From: Bradyrhizobium roseum
Lineage (GTDB): Bacteria > Pseudomonadota > Alphaproteobacteria > Rhizobiales > Xanthobacteraceae
Assembly (NCBI RefSeq): GCF_030413175.1
Contig: NZ_CP129212.1
Location: 5,060,450-5,124,449 of the forward strand
Direction: 5' to 3'
Length of the DNA: 64,000 nt
Shown here in pieces: positions 44,677 to 53,698 of this stretch (positions within the stretch are counted from its first letter, which is position 1; the number at the start of each line of letters is the position of its first letter). Below the pieces are notes generated by a model that had not been told where the DNA came from, did not search any database, and saw nothing but the letters and a program-made list of their open reading frames with translations. The translations under genes and the position numbers were made by a program.

Positions 44677-45459
44677 ATGCCGATGATCGACGCCGACGGG
44701 TGCCTGCTCAACGTATCCGTCGAAGGCCGCGACGGCGGACCGACGCTGATGCTGTCGAATTCGCTGGGCTCGACCATGCAGATGTGGGAGCCGCAGATGA
44801 AAGCGCTGACGCAGCTGTTCCGCGTCGTCCGCTACGACCGGCGCGGCCACGGCAAGTCGAATGTGCCGGCGGGGCCCTATTCGCTGGAGCGTTTCGGCCG
44901 CGACGTGCTGGCGATCCTCGACGACCTCAATATCGCCAAGACCCATTGGTGCGGCCTGTCGATGGGCGGCATGGTCGGGCAATGGCTGGGCGCCAATGCA
45001 CCAGACCGGTTCGGCAAGATCGTGCTGGCCAACACCACCTGCCACTACCCGGACCCGACGCGCTGGAACGACCGCATCAAGGCTGTAAAGGAAGGCGGCA
45101 TCGCTGCGGTCGCCGACGCCGTGCTGGCGGGCTGGCTGACCGCGGATTTTCGCGAACGCGAGCCGCAGATCGCCGCCAACATGAAGGCGATGATGCTGGC
45201 CACGCCGGTCGAGGGCTACATTGCCTGCTGCGAGGCGCTGTCGACGCTCGACCAGCGCGATCTGCTGCCGAAGATCAACAGCCCGACGCTGGTCATCGCC
45301 GGCCGCCACGACATGTCGACGACGATCGCGGACGGCGAGTTCATGCGCAGCCGGATCCCCGGCGCCAGCATGACCATCCTCGATGCCGCGCATATTTCCA
45401 ACATCGAGCAGCCGCACGCTTTTACGGATGCGCTGGTGGGCTTTTTGACGCAACGCTGA
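44677..45459 (+). CDS. pcaD: 3-oxoadipate enol-lactonase
   Basis: 260 residues, start at 44677 after GGAGG. Alpha/beta hydrolase with nucleophile Ser in GLSMGGMVGQWLG (about 102), acid in GRHDMST and His in AAHISNIEQP. It hydrolyses the enol-lactone to 3-oxoadipate. A 14-codon longer frame would run back into the palindrome and is rejected. Confidence 0.9.
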   Translation: MPMIDADGCLLNVSVEGRDGGPTLMLSNSLGSTMQMWEPQMKALTQLFRVVRYDRRGHGKSNVPAGPYSLERFGRDVLAILDDLNIAKTHWCGLSMGGMVGQWLGANAPDRFGKIVLANTTCHYPDPTRWNDRIKAVKEGGIAAVADAVLAGWLTADFREREPQIAANMKAMMLATPVEGYIACCEALSTLDQRDLLPKINSPTLVIAGRHDMSTTIADGEFMRSRIPGASMTILDAAHISNIEQPHAFTDALVGFLTQR

Positions 45460-45467
45460 CACTGGTC

Positions 45468-45570
45468 GTCAATTCGGGGCGCGCGTCAGCACGAACCGCG
45501 AATCAATTCGCCCCGGACTTTGCTGCCAGTTGGATTCCGGGTTCGATGCTTCGCATCGCCCCGGAATGAC
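45468..45570. repeat. Two-armed palindromic repeat between pcaD and pcaC (left arm decayed)
   Basis: Right arm TGGATTCCGGGTTCGATGC...GCCCCGGAATGAC is intact. The left arm (GTCAATTCGGGGCGCG...GAATCAATTC) has several substitutions, so it looks older. The pcaC ribosome-binding site GGAGGAG lies 8 bp after the right arm. Confidence 0.8.
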
Positions 45571-45590
45571 GACATCGGAGGAGACACCCA

Positions 45591-45983
45591 ATGGACGACA
45601 ATCAACGCCGCGACGAGGGCATGGCCCAGCGCCGAAAAGTGCTCGGCAATGAGTGGGTCGACAAGTCGGTCAAGAACCGCAACGCCTTCAACACCGATTT
45701 CCAGGACCTGATCACCCGCTACGCCTGGGGTGACATCTGGACCCGGCCGCATTTCGACCATCGCACCCGCCGCGTGCTCGTCATCGGCACCATGGTGGCG
45801 CTCGGACAATGGGATGAATTCCGCCTGCATGTGCGTGCAGCGCTGGCCGAAGGCGGCTTCACCCCCGACGATATCAAGGAAATCCTGCTGCAGCAGGCAA
45901 TCTATTGCGGCGTGCCGGCGGCCAACCACGCGGTGAAGGAAGCGAACGCAATCATCGCCGAAATGGGCTTGCTGAAAAGCTAG
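45591..45983 (+). CDS. pcaC: 4-carboxymuconolactone decarboxylase
   Basis: 130 residues of CMD fold. It starts MDDNQRRDEGMAQRRKVLGNEWVDKS, the usual opening of pathway PcaC, with the active-site region HFDHRTRRVLVIGTMVALGQWDEFRLHVRAAL. It removes CO2 to give the 3-oxoadipate enol-lactone, upstream of PcaD in the pathway. Ribosome-binding site GGAGGAG. Confidence 0.92.
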   Translation: MDDNQRRDEGMAQRRKVLGNEWVDKSVKNRNAFNTDFQDLITRYAWGDIWTRPHFDHRTRRVLVIGTMVALGQWDEFRLHVRAALAEGGFTPDDIKEILLQQAIYCGVPAANHAVKEANAIIAEMGLLKS

Positions 45984-45989
45984 CCACGT

Positions 45990-46844
45990 TCATGCCTGCA
46001 CCGGCAACGACGTGATGAGCGACCTGATCCGCTCCGCATCCGCTCGCGTGACCGGATTGTAGACGATCATGCCGAGATCGGGACGGCCGTCGACGGCAAA
46101 CGCCGAATATTCCAGCGCGAGCTCTCCCAGGACCGGATGGCGCAGGCGCTTGACGCCCTCGCCATGGACGTTGACGTCGTTGTCGCGCCACAGCGCGTCG
46201 AATTCGGGGCTGAGCCGGCAAAGCTCTTCGACGAGCTGGCCGACTTCGGAAACAGCGCCGGCACGCGCCGCATCCGCCCGGAATGCGCCGACCACGAAAC
46301 GCGCCACGCGCTCCCAATCATATTGCGCCGCCCGCACGCGGGGATCGCCGAAGATCAAGCGAAGGATGTTGCGCTGGCCCGGAGGAAGCGTGCCGTAATC
46401 GGTCAGCACGGCAGCCGCCGCGCGATTCCACGCGACGACGTCCCAGGTGGCGGTCTTGATCAGTGCGGGGCTGGCATCGAGCGCATCGAGCAGACGCTGC
46501 AGGCGCGGCGTCACGCCTTCGGTAGCGGTGTAGCGGACTTCGGGTGGACGCCCCAGTCCGAGCAGGAAGAGATGTTCGCGCTCGATGTCGGTCAGCATCA
46601 GCGCACGCGCGATCCGGTTCAGCACGTCGGGTGACGGCGCGCCGCCCCGTCCCTGCTCCAGCCATGTGTACCAGGTGGGGCTGATATTGGCGCGCTGGGC
46701 CACCTCCTCCCGGCGCAGTCCCGGCGTCCGCCGGCGACCCGCCGCAAAGCCGAGCGCGGCCGGATCGAGCCGGGTGCGGCGATCCCTGAGGTAGCTTCCG
46801 AGCAGATTGCCGGTTTCGATGCTCACGCCGATCCTGTTGGTCAT
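45990..46844 (-). CDS. XRE-type regulator with MmyB-like ligand domain
   Basis: 284 residues. Helix-turn-helix at about 20-75 (LGSYLRDRRTRLDP, RRTPGLRREEVAQRANISPTWYTWLEQGRG, LNRIARALML), followed by the MmyB-like domain with NILRLIFGDPRVR and WNRAAAAVL, which binds small ligands in this family. Divergent from the SDR gene 80 bp away, which it probably controls. Confidence 0.88.
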   Translation of the reverse strand: MTNRIGVSIETGNLLGSYLRDRRTRLDPAALGFAAGRRRTPGLRREEVAQRANISPTWYTWLEQGRGGAPSPDVLNRIARALMLTDIEREHLFLLGLGRPPEVRYTATEGVTPRLQRLLDALDASPALIKTATWDVVAWNRAAAAVLTDYGTLPPGQRNILRLIFGDPRVRAAQYDWERVARFVVGAFRADAARAGAVSEVGQLVEELCRLSPEFDALWRDNDVNVHGEGVKRLRHPVLGELALEYSAFAVDGRPDLGMIVYNPVTRADAERIRSLITSLPVQA

Positions 46845-46924
46845 TATACCCTGATAAGGTCACTACTTTAACATGACAGACGCCTGATCAATATCCGCCT
46901 CCGAACATTCCTGGAGGTTTTCTC

Positions 46925-47806
46925 GTGCGCATCTTCGTTACCGGCGCGACCGGCTTTGTCGGCTCCGCCATCGTCCACGAACTCATCGCATCGGGCCATC
47001 AGGTGCTCGGTCTCGCCCGTTCCGAGGCCGGAGCGAGCGCGCTCGCCGCGATGGGCGCCGAAATTCATCTCGGCGCGCTCGACGATCTGAAAAGCCTGCG
47101 CGACGGTGCGCGTCAGTCAGACGCGGTCATCCACACCGCCTTCAACCATGACTTCTCGAGATATCTGGAGAACTGCGCGGAAGACCGGCGCGCGATCGAA
47201 GCGATGGGCGCGGCGCTGGAGGGATCGAAACGGCCGATGCTGGTGACCTCAGGCTTTGGGTCGCTGGCGCCGGGCCGGATCGCGACCGAGGCCGATGGCG
47301 CACCGACCGGTTTCCCGCGCGCCTCCGAGGCCGCAGCGGCCGCCGTCGCGGCGCGGGGCATACGTGCCGCCGCCGTGCGGCTGGCGGCGTCGACCCATGG
47401 CGCCGGCGACCACGGTTTCGTGCCGCGCCTGATTGCCATCGCCCGCGATACAGGCGTCGCCGCCTATGTTGGCGACGGCCAGAACCGCTGGCCCGGCGTG
47501 CATCGGCTTGATGCCGCCCGGCTCTACCGGCTGGCGATCGAACAAGGCGTCGAGAATGGTCCCTATCACGCGGTCGCCGACGAGGGCGTGCCGCTCAAGG
47601 CGATCGCCGAACTTATCGGCCGCAGGCTCGGCGTGCCCGTCGTCTCTGTCAGCCACGAAGAGGCGCCTGCGCATTTCGGCTGGATCGCCCGGTTCGCCGC
47701 CATGGACATGCCCGCATCGAGCGCGCGAACCCGATCGGCGCTGCGATGGCAGCCGGAGCGGCCAGGGCTGATCGCCGATCTCGACCAGGGCCACTATTTT
47801 GCATGA
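46925..47806 (+). CDS. Extended SDR / NAD-dependent epimerase-like oxidoreductase
   Basis: 293 residues starting at a GTG with GGAGG 9 nt before it. The N-terminal nucleotide loop VTGATGFVGSAIV is clear. The usual YxxxK is replaced by weaker matches, which fits the atypical SDR group. It ends NLSQ-like with PERPGLIADLDQGHYFA. Such genes beside an XRE-MmyB regulator are often induced by an oxidised small molecule; the substrate is unknown. Confidence 0.85.
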   Translation: MRIFVTGATGFVGSAIVHELIASGHQVLGLARSEAGASALAAMGAEIHLGALDDLKSLRDGARQSDAVIHTAFNHDFSRYLENCAEDRRAIEAMGAALEGSKRPMLVTSGFGSLAPGRIATEADGAPTGFPRASEAAAAAVAARGIRAAAVRLAASTHGAGDHGFVPRLIAIARDTGVAAYVGDGQNRWPGVHRLDAARLYRLAIEQGVENGPYHAVADEGVPLKAIAELIGRRLGVPVVSVSHEEAPAHFGWIARFAAMDMPASSARTRSALRWQPERPGLIADLDQGHYFA

Positions 47807-47936
47807 GCGTATGCACATGCGCGTGGCTTGAGCGCCGGACCGCAAGCGTGTATCGCCGCACGCGAAGCAACCGCCGCATCGCAGCGTCGCGCCGGTGAAG
47901 CCCTGCCCTGGTGATATCTTGAACCCGCAACATGAG

Positions 47937-49175
47937 ATGAAACCTGCGGCGGCTTCCGGCTCGTTCGCGGCCATGAAATCATCGCCCTATCGCGCCCAGT
48001 TCACGACCTACGTACTGGCGATGATGGCCGACAATATCGAGCACGTGATCAGCTATTGGGTGGTGTTCCAGAAATTCCATTCACCCGCGCTGGCCGGCTT
48101 TGCCGTGCTGTCGCACTGGCTGCCGTTCCTGCTGTTCTCGGTAGCCGTCGGCTCGCTGGCCGATCGCTACGACCCGCGCCGCATCATCCAGTGCGGCATG
48201 CTGCTGTTCATCGTGGCCTCGGCGGGATGGGGATATTTCTTCATCACCGACACGCTCGAGATGTGGCACGCCATGGTGCTGCTGGTCATTCACGGCTGCG
48301 CCGGCGTGCTGTGGCAGACGCCGAACCAGTTGCTGCTCTACGATACCGTGGTGCCGTCCGCTCTGCCGAGCGCGGTGCGACTGAACGCGACAGCGCGCTA
48401 TCTCGGCATCCTGGTGGGCCCGGCTGTGGGCGGCGTCATCATGCTGACGCTCGGCCCGTCCCACGGCATCATCTTCAACACGCTGTTCTATCTGCCGCTG
48501 CTGCTCTGGCTGTTCTACGCGCCGTCCCGCGCCAGGGACGGCGCGCCCCGGCGTATCGCCGTCCGCGGGCTTGCCGATATCATCCAGACCATCCGCGACA
48601 TCGGCACGCAACCGGTGCTGACTTCGATGACGCTGCTCGCCGGGCTGACCTCCTTCATGATCGGCAACGCCTATCATGCGCAGATGCCTGGCTATGCCGG
48701 CGACCTCGGCCATGGCGACCCCGGTGCTTCCTACAGCACGTTGCTGGCCGCCGACGCCGCCGGCGCCCTGCTCGCCGGCATCGCGCTGGAAGCGTGGGGA
48801 CGGCTCAGGCCGACGCCCCGGACGGCCATTGTCCTCGCCGCGCTGTGGAGCCTGTCGCTGCTCGCATTCGCCGCGTCGCCCTTCTATGCGTTGGCGATCG
48901 CGCTGCTGTTTGCCGCGGGGTTCTTCGAACTTTCGTTCAATACGATGGCGCAGGCGCTGGTCCAGATCAACGCACCCGCCGACATCCGCGGCCGCGTCGT
49001 CGGCCTGTTCAACATGGCAGGCCTCGGCATGCGCGCCTTCAGCGGCATCACCGTCGGCCTCGCCGGCGCTGCGATAGGTATCCACTGGTCGCTCGGCCTG
49101 TCGGCAGCGGTGCTGCTGGTCTGTCTGGCGGCTCTGTATCAACGGGCTGCGCGCAGCGGCGCGGCGTCGAATTGA
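47937..49175 (+). CDS. MFS efflux transporter (MFS_3, EntS-like)
   Basis: About 412 residues from the ATG at 47937 (a GTG at 47895 gives 426). Twelve hydrophobic segments, with the MFS loop-2/3 motif SLADRYDPRRIIQ (motif A) and a second copy-like GRVVGLFNMAGLGMRAFSG later. EntS-type members export siderophores or drugs. Ends with its own terminator. Confidence 0.85.
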   Translation: MKPAAASGSFAAMKSSPYRAQFTTYVLAMMADNIEHVISYWVVFQKFHSPALAGFAVLSHWLPFLLFSVAVGSLADRYDPRRIIQCGMLLFIVASAGWGYFFITDTLEMWHAMVLLVIHGCAGVLWQTPNQLLLYDTVVPSALPSAVRLNATARYLGILVGPAVGGVIMLTLGPSHGIIFNTLFYLPLLLWLFYAPSRARDGAPRRIAVRGLADIIQTIRDIGTQPVLTSMTLLAGLTSFMIGNAYHAQMPGYAGDLGHGDPGASYSTLLAADAAGALLAGIALEAWGRLRPTPRTAIVLAALWSLSLLAFAASPFYALAIALLFAAGFFELSFNTMAQALVQINAPADIRGRVVGLFNMAGLGMRAFSGITVGLAGAAIGIHWSLGLSAAVLLVCLAALYQRAARSGAASN

Positions 49176-49217
49176 ATTTGAAGGATCAGGTGGAGGTGGG
49201 CGGGCGCTCAAAACAAA

Positions 49218-49245
49218 AGCCCCGCCTTTCGGCGGGGCCTTCTTC
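49218..49245 (+). terminator. Bidirectional terminator between the MFS gene and the QNPG micro-protein
   Basis: AGCCCCGCC-TTTC-GGCGGGGCCTT, a 9-bp stem. The left side has an A-rich stretch, so it also fits the minus-strand gene ending at 49264. Confidence 0.85.
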
Positions 49246-49263
49246 ATTTACTCACCAATCCGG

Positions 49264-49428
49264 CTAACGTTCCTGACCGGGGACCTGTTGGCCCTGTCGG
49301 TTGGGGTTCTGCCCCTGACGGCCCGGGTCCTGCTGCTGCTGGCCGGGCTTCTGGCCGCCGCCCTGCTGTTGACCGGGCTTCTGACCCGGGTTCTGGTTCT
49401 GCTGGCCCGGATTGTTCTGATTGGTCAT
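49264..49428 (-). CDS. Gln/Asn/Pro/Gly-repeat micro-protein
   Basis: 54 residues built almost only of QNPGQ/KPGQQ repeats (MTNQNNPGQQNQNPGQK at the start). The ATG at 49428 has GGAG about 11 nt upstream and a bidirectional terminator closes it. It is probably an intrinsically disordered, highly hydrophilic protein. Similar tiny proteins exist in rhizobia and are sometimes linked to stress. No function can be assigned. Confidence 0.65.
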   Translation of the reverse strand: MTNQNNPGQQNQNPGQKPGQQQGGGQKPGQQQQDPGRQGQNPNRQGQQVPGQER

Positions 49429-49707
49429 TTGGAATCTCCGTTGGTTAGACGTAGCCGGGGTCAACGGAGGGCTTCGACATTCGTTGCGAGGGAACACCGG
49501 TTCCGCCGCGATCATTCCGCGGCAAGGCCATGTTCGGACTGTGGCGCAGGGAACCGCTGCCATAAAACTAGCCCTGTACAAGCCAATTTAGCCGCAGCCG
49601 GCGCTGTTGCCGCCCCCGGTTCCCACTGTTAGAAACCGACACGACGCGTCGTCCTGGGCTGCCGGAGCTCTCGACGCGTCCGGGCCTCGGGGACAAAACG
49701 GCAGCGC
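49429..49707. other. Divergent promoter region of the micro-protein and the liv operon
   Basis: About 280 bp between the divergent micro-protein and livH. No repeat or clear box was recognised. Confidence 0.35.
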
Positions 49708-50625
49708 ATGGATTACTTCGCCCAGCAACTGATCAACGGCCTCGTGCTCGGCTCGATCTACGGCCTGATCGCGATCGGCTACACGATGGTCTACGGCATC
49801 GTCGGTATGATCAATTTCGCCCATGGCGACATTTTCATGATCGGCGGCTTCATAGCGCTGATCACCTTCCTGATCCTGGTGTCGTTCGGCTTGACCGCGA
49901 TCCCGCTGATCCTGCTGATCGTGCTTTTGGTATCGATGGCGATCACGGCGCTCTATGGCTGGACGGTGGAACGCATCGCCTACCGGCCGCTGCGGCACTC
50001 GTTCCGCCTGGCGCCGATGCTCTCGGCAATCGGCATGTCCTTCGTGCTGACCAATTATTCGCAGGTGGCCCAGGGCGCGCGCGTCAAGCCGGTGCCGCCG
50101 ATCATCACCGGCGGCTACACGCTGCATGAGGGCGCCGAGGGCTTCGTCGTTCAGTTGTCCAACATCCAGATCATCGTCGTCATCACCACCATCGTGCTGC
50201 TGGCGCTGTTCACCTGGCTGGTGTCGCGCACCCGGCTCGGCCGCGACATGCGCGCCTGTGAGCAGGACCAGACCATGGCCGCGCTGCTCGGCGTCGATGT
50301 CGACCGCACCATTTCCATGACCTTCGTGATCGGCGCGGCGCTCGCGGCCGTCGCCGGCATGATGTACCTGCTCTATTACGGCCTGGTCGATTTCTTCATG
50401 GGGTTTGTCGCCGGGATCAAGGCGTTCACCGCCGCGGTGCTCGGCGGCATTGGCTCGCTTCCCGGCGCGATGCTGGGCGGGCTGTTGATCGGTCTTATCG
50501 AGACGCTATGGTCGGCCTATTTCTCGGTCGAGTACAAGGACGTCGCCGCGTTCTCGATCCTGATCGTGGTCCTCGTCTTCCTTCCGACCGGCCTGCTCGG
50601 CCGGCCCGAAGTCGAAAAAGTCTGA
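49708..50625 (+). CDS. livH: Branched-chain amino-acid type ABC permease LivH
   Basis: 305 residues with eight hydrophobic segments, opening MDYFAQQLINGLVLGSIYGLIAIGYTMVYGIVGMINFAHGD, the LivH signature. It is the first gene of a five-gene importer (livHMGF plus receptor). The real ligand may be a branched amino acid or another small carboxylate. Confidence 0.9.
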   Translation: MDYFAQQLINGLVLGSIYGLIAIGYTMVYGIVGMINFAHGDIFMIGGFIALITFLILVSFGLTAIPLILLIVLLVSMAITALYGWTVERIAYRPLRHSFRLAPMLSAIGMSFVLTNYSQVAQGARVKPVPPIITGGYTLHEGAEGFVVQLSNIQIIVVITTIVLLALFTWLVSRTRLGRDMRACEQDQTMAALLGVDVDRTISMTFVIGAALAAVAGMMYLLYYGLVDFFMGFVAGIKAFTAAVLGGIGSLPGAMLGGLLIGLIETLWSAYFSVEYKDVAAFSILIVVLVFLPTGLLGRPEVEKV

Positions 50626-50635
50626 CGGCGGCAGC

Positions 50636-51958
50636 GTGAGCGCACCCCCCGTCCCCATGCAAACCTCGCGCGCTCCAGGCGCCGCCTTCATCTTCAAGAA
50701 GGCGCTGATCAGTGCGCTGGTGGCGCTGGTGCTGTTCTCGCTGATGATCGGCGTTCGCACCGAAGCAGGCTCGGACGGACAACTGACCTACTGGACGCGA
50801 TTCGGCGACCTTGCCGCGATGGTTGGGACCGTGTTCGGCGGCAGCATCGTCGTCGAGTTGTTGCGGCAATGGTGGGGACCGGTGGAAACCGTCCGGGTCA
50901 TTCCCGCATCCGTGCAGAGCACGCTCTCGTTTGCCGGACGCATGGTCGCGCCGGTGCTGCTGATATTCACGTTCCTGGTCCCGGTCCTGTTCTACAACGA
51001 GCGCTACATTCTCGATCTGGCCATCCTCGTGCTGACATACGTGATGCTCGGATGGGGACTGAACGTGGTGGTCGGCCTCGCCGGCCTGCTCGACCTCGGC
51101 TATGTCGCGTTCTATGCGGTCGGCGCCTATTCCTACGCGCTGCTGGCCACCAATTTCGGATTGTCATTCTGGGTTTGCCTGCCGCTCGCCGGCATCCTGG
51201 CCGCGTTCTGGGGCGTGCTGCTCGGCTTTCCCGTGCTGCGGCTGCGCGGCGACTATCTCGCCATCGTGACTCTCGCCTTCGGAGAGATCATCCGCCTCGT
51301 CATCATCAACTGGCAGGACCTGACCGGCGGGCCGAACGGCGTCACCGGCATTCCGCGCCCCACCATGTTCGGCATTCCCCTCACCAACGACGACAACGGG
51401 CTCGCCGCCCTGCTCGGCATCGAATACTCGCCGACGCACCGCATCGTGTTCCTGTTCTATCTGATCCTGGCCCTGGCACTGCTCACCAACTGGGTCACCA
51501 TCCGGCTGCGGCGGCTGCCGATCGGCCGCGCCTGGGAGGCGCTGCGCGAGGACGAGGTCGCCTGCCGCGCGCTCGGCATCAACACCACCACGACCAAGCT
51601 GACGGCGTTTGCCACCGGAGCGATGTTCGGCGGCTTTGCCGGCGCGTTCTTCGCGACCCGACAAGGCTTCATCAGTCCGGAATCCTTCACCTTCCATGAG
51701 TCGGCGCTGGTGCTGGCAATCGTCGTGCTCGGCGGCATGGGCTCGCAGCTCGGCGTCGCGCTCGCCGCGCTCGCCATGATCGGCGGCTTCGAGCTGTTCC
51801 GCGGGCTCGATCAGTACCGCATGCTGGTGTTCGGCATGGCGATGGTGCTCCTGATGATCTGGCGGCCGCGCGGCCTGATCGGCCATCGCGCGCCAACCGT
51901 GTTCCTCAAGCACAACCAGGCGATCTCTTCCGACCTCGTCAAGGAGGGACACGGATGA
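50636..51958 (+). CDS. livM: Branched-chain amino-acid type ABC permease LivM
   Basis: 440 residues from a GTG at 50636. Ten or so hydrophobic segments; the conserved LNVVVGLAGLLDLGYVAFYAVGAY and ALREDEVACRALGINTTTTKLTAFATGA are present. It is longer than average at the N-terminus. Ends by overlapping livG by 4 nt. Confidence 0.9.
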   Translation: MSAPPVPMQTSRAPGAAFIFKKALISALVALVLFSLMIGVRTEAGSDGQLTYWTRFGDLAAMVGTVFGGSIVVELLRQWWGPVETVRVIPASVQSTLSFAGRMVAPVLLIFTFLVPVLFYNERYILDLAILVLTYVMLGWGLNVVVGLAGLLDLGYVAFYAVGAYSYALLATNFGLSFWVCLPLAGILAAFWGVLLGFPVLRLRGDYLAIVTLAFGEIIRLVIINWQDLTGGPNGVTGIPRPTMFGIPLTNDDNGLAALLGIEYSPTHRIVFLFYLILALALLTNWVTIRLRRLPIGRAWEALREDEVACRALGINTTTTKLTAFATGAMFGGFAGAFFATRQGFISPESFTFHESALVLAIVVLGGMGSQLGVALAALAMIGGFELFRGLDQYRMLVFGMAMVLLMIWRPRGLIGHRAPTVFLKHNQAISSDLVKEGHG

Positions 51959-52788
51959 GCGGCGATCCGATCCTATCGGTCGACCGGCTGTCGATGCGTT
52001 TTGGCGGCATCGTTGCCGTCAACGAACTTTCCTTCGCTGCCGAGCGTCGCAAGATCACCGCGCTGATCGGACCGAACGGCGCCGGCAAGACCACGGTGTT
52101 CAACTGCATCACCGGCTTCTACAAGCCCTCGTCAGGCTCGATGCGGCTGACGCATGATGACAGCGGCCCGATCCAGCTCGAACGGCTGAACGATTTCCGG
52201 ATTTCCAAACTTGCCCGGGTCGCCCGCACTTTCCAGAACATCCGGCTGTTTCCCGGCATGACCGCGCTGGAAAACCTGATGGTGGCGCAGCACAACGCGC
52301 TGATGCGCGCCTCCGGGCTGACGTTCCTCGGCCTGATCGGCGCCCCCTCCTGGCGCAAGGCCGAGCAGGACGCAATCGACCTGGCGCGGACTTGGCTCAA
52401 CCGCATCGGGCTTTTGGATCGCGCCGACGATGCCGCCGGCAACCTGCCCTATGGCGACCAGCGCCGCCTGGAGATCGCGCGCGCGATGTGCACCCAGCCA
52501 TCGCTGCTCTGCCTCGACGAGCCGGCCGCCGGATTGAACGCGCGCGAAAGTGCGGCCTTGAGCGAACTGCTGCTCGCGATCCGCAGCGACCACGGCACCT
52601 CCATCCTGCTGATCGAGCATGACATGAGCGTGGTGATGGAAATCTCCGACCACGTCGTCGTCATGGACCACGGCGTGAAGATCGCCGAAGGCACCCCGAA
52701 ACATATCCGCGACGATCCCAAGGTGATCGCCGCTTATCTCGGCACCGACGAGGAAGAAGCCATCGCGGTGATGGAGAGCGGCACGTGA
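51955..52788 (+). CDS. livG: ABC ATP-binding protein LivG
   Basis: 277 residues: Walker A IGPNGAGKTTVF, the LivG-specific insertion (VARTFQNIRLFPGMTALENLMVAQHN), signature NLPYGDQRRLEIARAM, Walker B LLCLDEPAAGLNARES. Overlaps livF by 4 nt. Confidence 0.93.
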   Translation: MSGDPILSVDRLSMRFGGIVAVNELSFAAERRKITALIGPNGAGKTTVFNCITGFYKPSSGSMRLTHDDSGPIQLERLNDFRISKLARVARTFQNIRLFPGMTALENLMVAQHNALMRASGLTFLGLIGAPSWRKAEQDAIDLARTWLNRIGLLDRADDAAGNLPYGDQRRLEIARAMCTQPSLLCLDEPAAGLNARESAALSELLLAIRSDHGTSILLIEHDMSVVMEISDHVVVMDHGVKIAEGTPKHIRDDPKVIAAYLGTDEEEAIAVMESGT

Positions 52789-53531
52789 GCGCCCCATCGA
52801 AGACGCCCCTGCTCGCGATCCGCGGCCTGCGCGCCGCCTATGGCAAGATCGAGGCGCTGAAGGGCGTCGATATCGACATCAACGCCGGCGAGATCGTCGC
52901 GCTGATCGGCGCCAACGGCGCCGGCAAGTCGACGTTGATGATGACGATCTTCGGCCGGCCCCGCGCCCGCTCCGGCCACATCGAATTCGACGGCCACGAC
53001 ATCACCGGCGTGCCAACGCATGAGATCGCACGGCTGCGCATCGCCCAGTCGCCGGAGGGCCGGCGTATCTTCCCGCGCATGAGCGTGGCGGAGAATCTGC
53101 AGATGGGGGCAGATGCGACCGACAGCAGCGAGTCGGATCGCGCGAATGGCCTGGAGCGCGTCTTCACGCTGTTTCCGCGATTAAAGGAGCGTATCGCGCA
53201 GCGAGGCGGCACGCTGTCCGGTGGTGAGCAGCAGATGCTGGCGATCGGCCGCGCCTTGATGAGCCGGCCGCGCCTGCTGATGCTGGACGAGCCGTCGCTG
53301 GGGCTGGCGCCGCTGATCGCGCGGCAGATTTTCGATGCGATCCGAACGCTGAACCGGCAGGACGGCCTGACCGTCCTGATCGTCGAACAGAACGCCAACC
53401 ATGCGTTGAAACTGGCCCATCGCGGCTATGTCATGGTCAACGGCCTGATCACCCTGTCCGGAACCGGCAGCGAATTGCTGCAACGCCCGGAAATCCGCGC
53501 TGCCTATCTGGAAGGCGGCCGGCGGGAGTAG
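52785..53531 (+). CDS. livF: ABC ATP-binding protein LivF
   Basis: 248 residues from a GTG. Walker A IGANGAGKSTLM, signature TLSGGEQQMLAIGRAL, Walker B LLMLDEPSLGLAPL, the typical C-terminal segment VEQNANHALKLAHRGYVMVNG. Works as a pair with LivG. Confidence 0.93.
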   Translation: MSAPSKTPLLAIRGLRAAYGKIEALKGVDIDINAGEIVALIGANGAGKSTLMMTIFGRPRARSGHIEFDGHDITGVPTHEIARLRIAQSPEGRRIFPRMSVAENLQMGADATDSSESDRANGLERVFTLFPRLKERIAQRGGTLSGGEQQMLAIGRALMSRPRLLMLDEPSLGLAPLIARQIFDAIRTLNRQDGLTVLIVEQNANHALKLAHRGYVMVNGLITLSGTGSELLQRPEIRAAYLEGGRRE

Positions 53532-53698
53532 CACCCCCACCTTTCTTGGCGCCGGTGCGTCAAGATGCTGCGAACCGACCGTGGATTTGCCCGAAAATTG
53601 CCGATGACTTAGCCGTAAAATCATCCGACAATGGGCGTGATTTTCGTACCCGGCCAGCCGGGTATTTCCGAAATCGACTGACCTGCGAGGGACATCTC

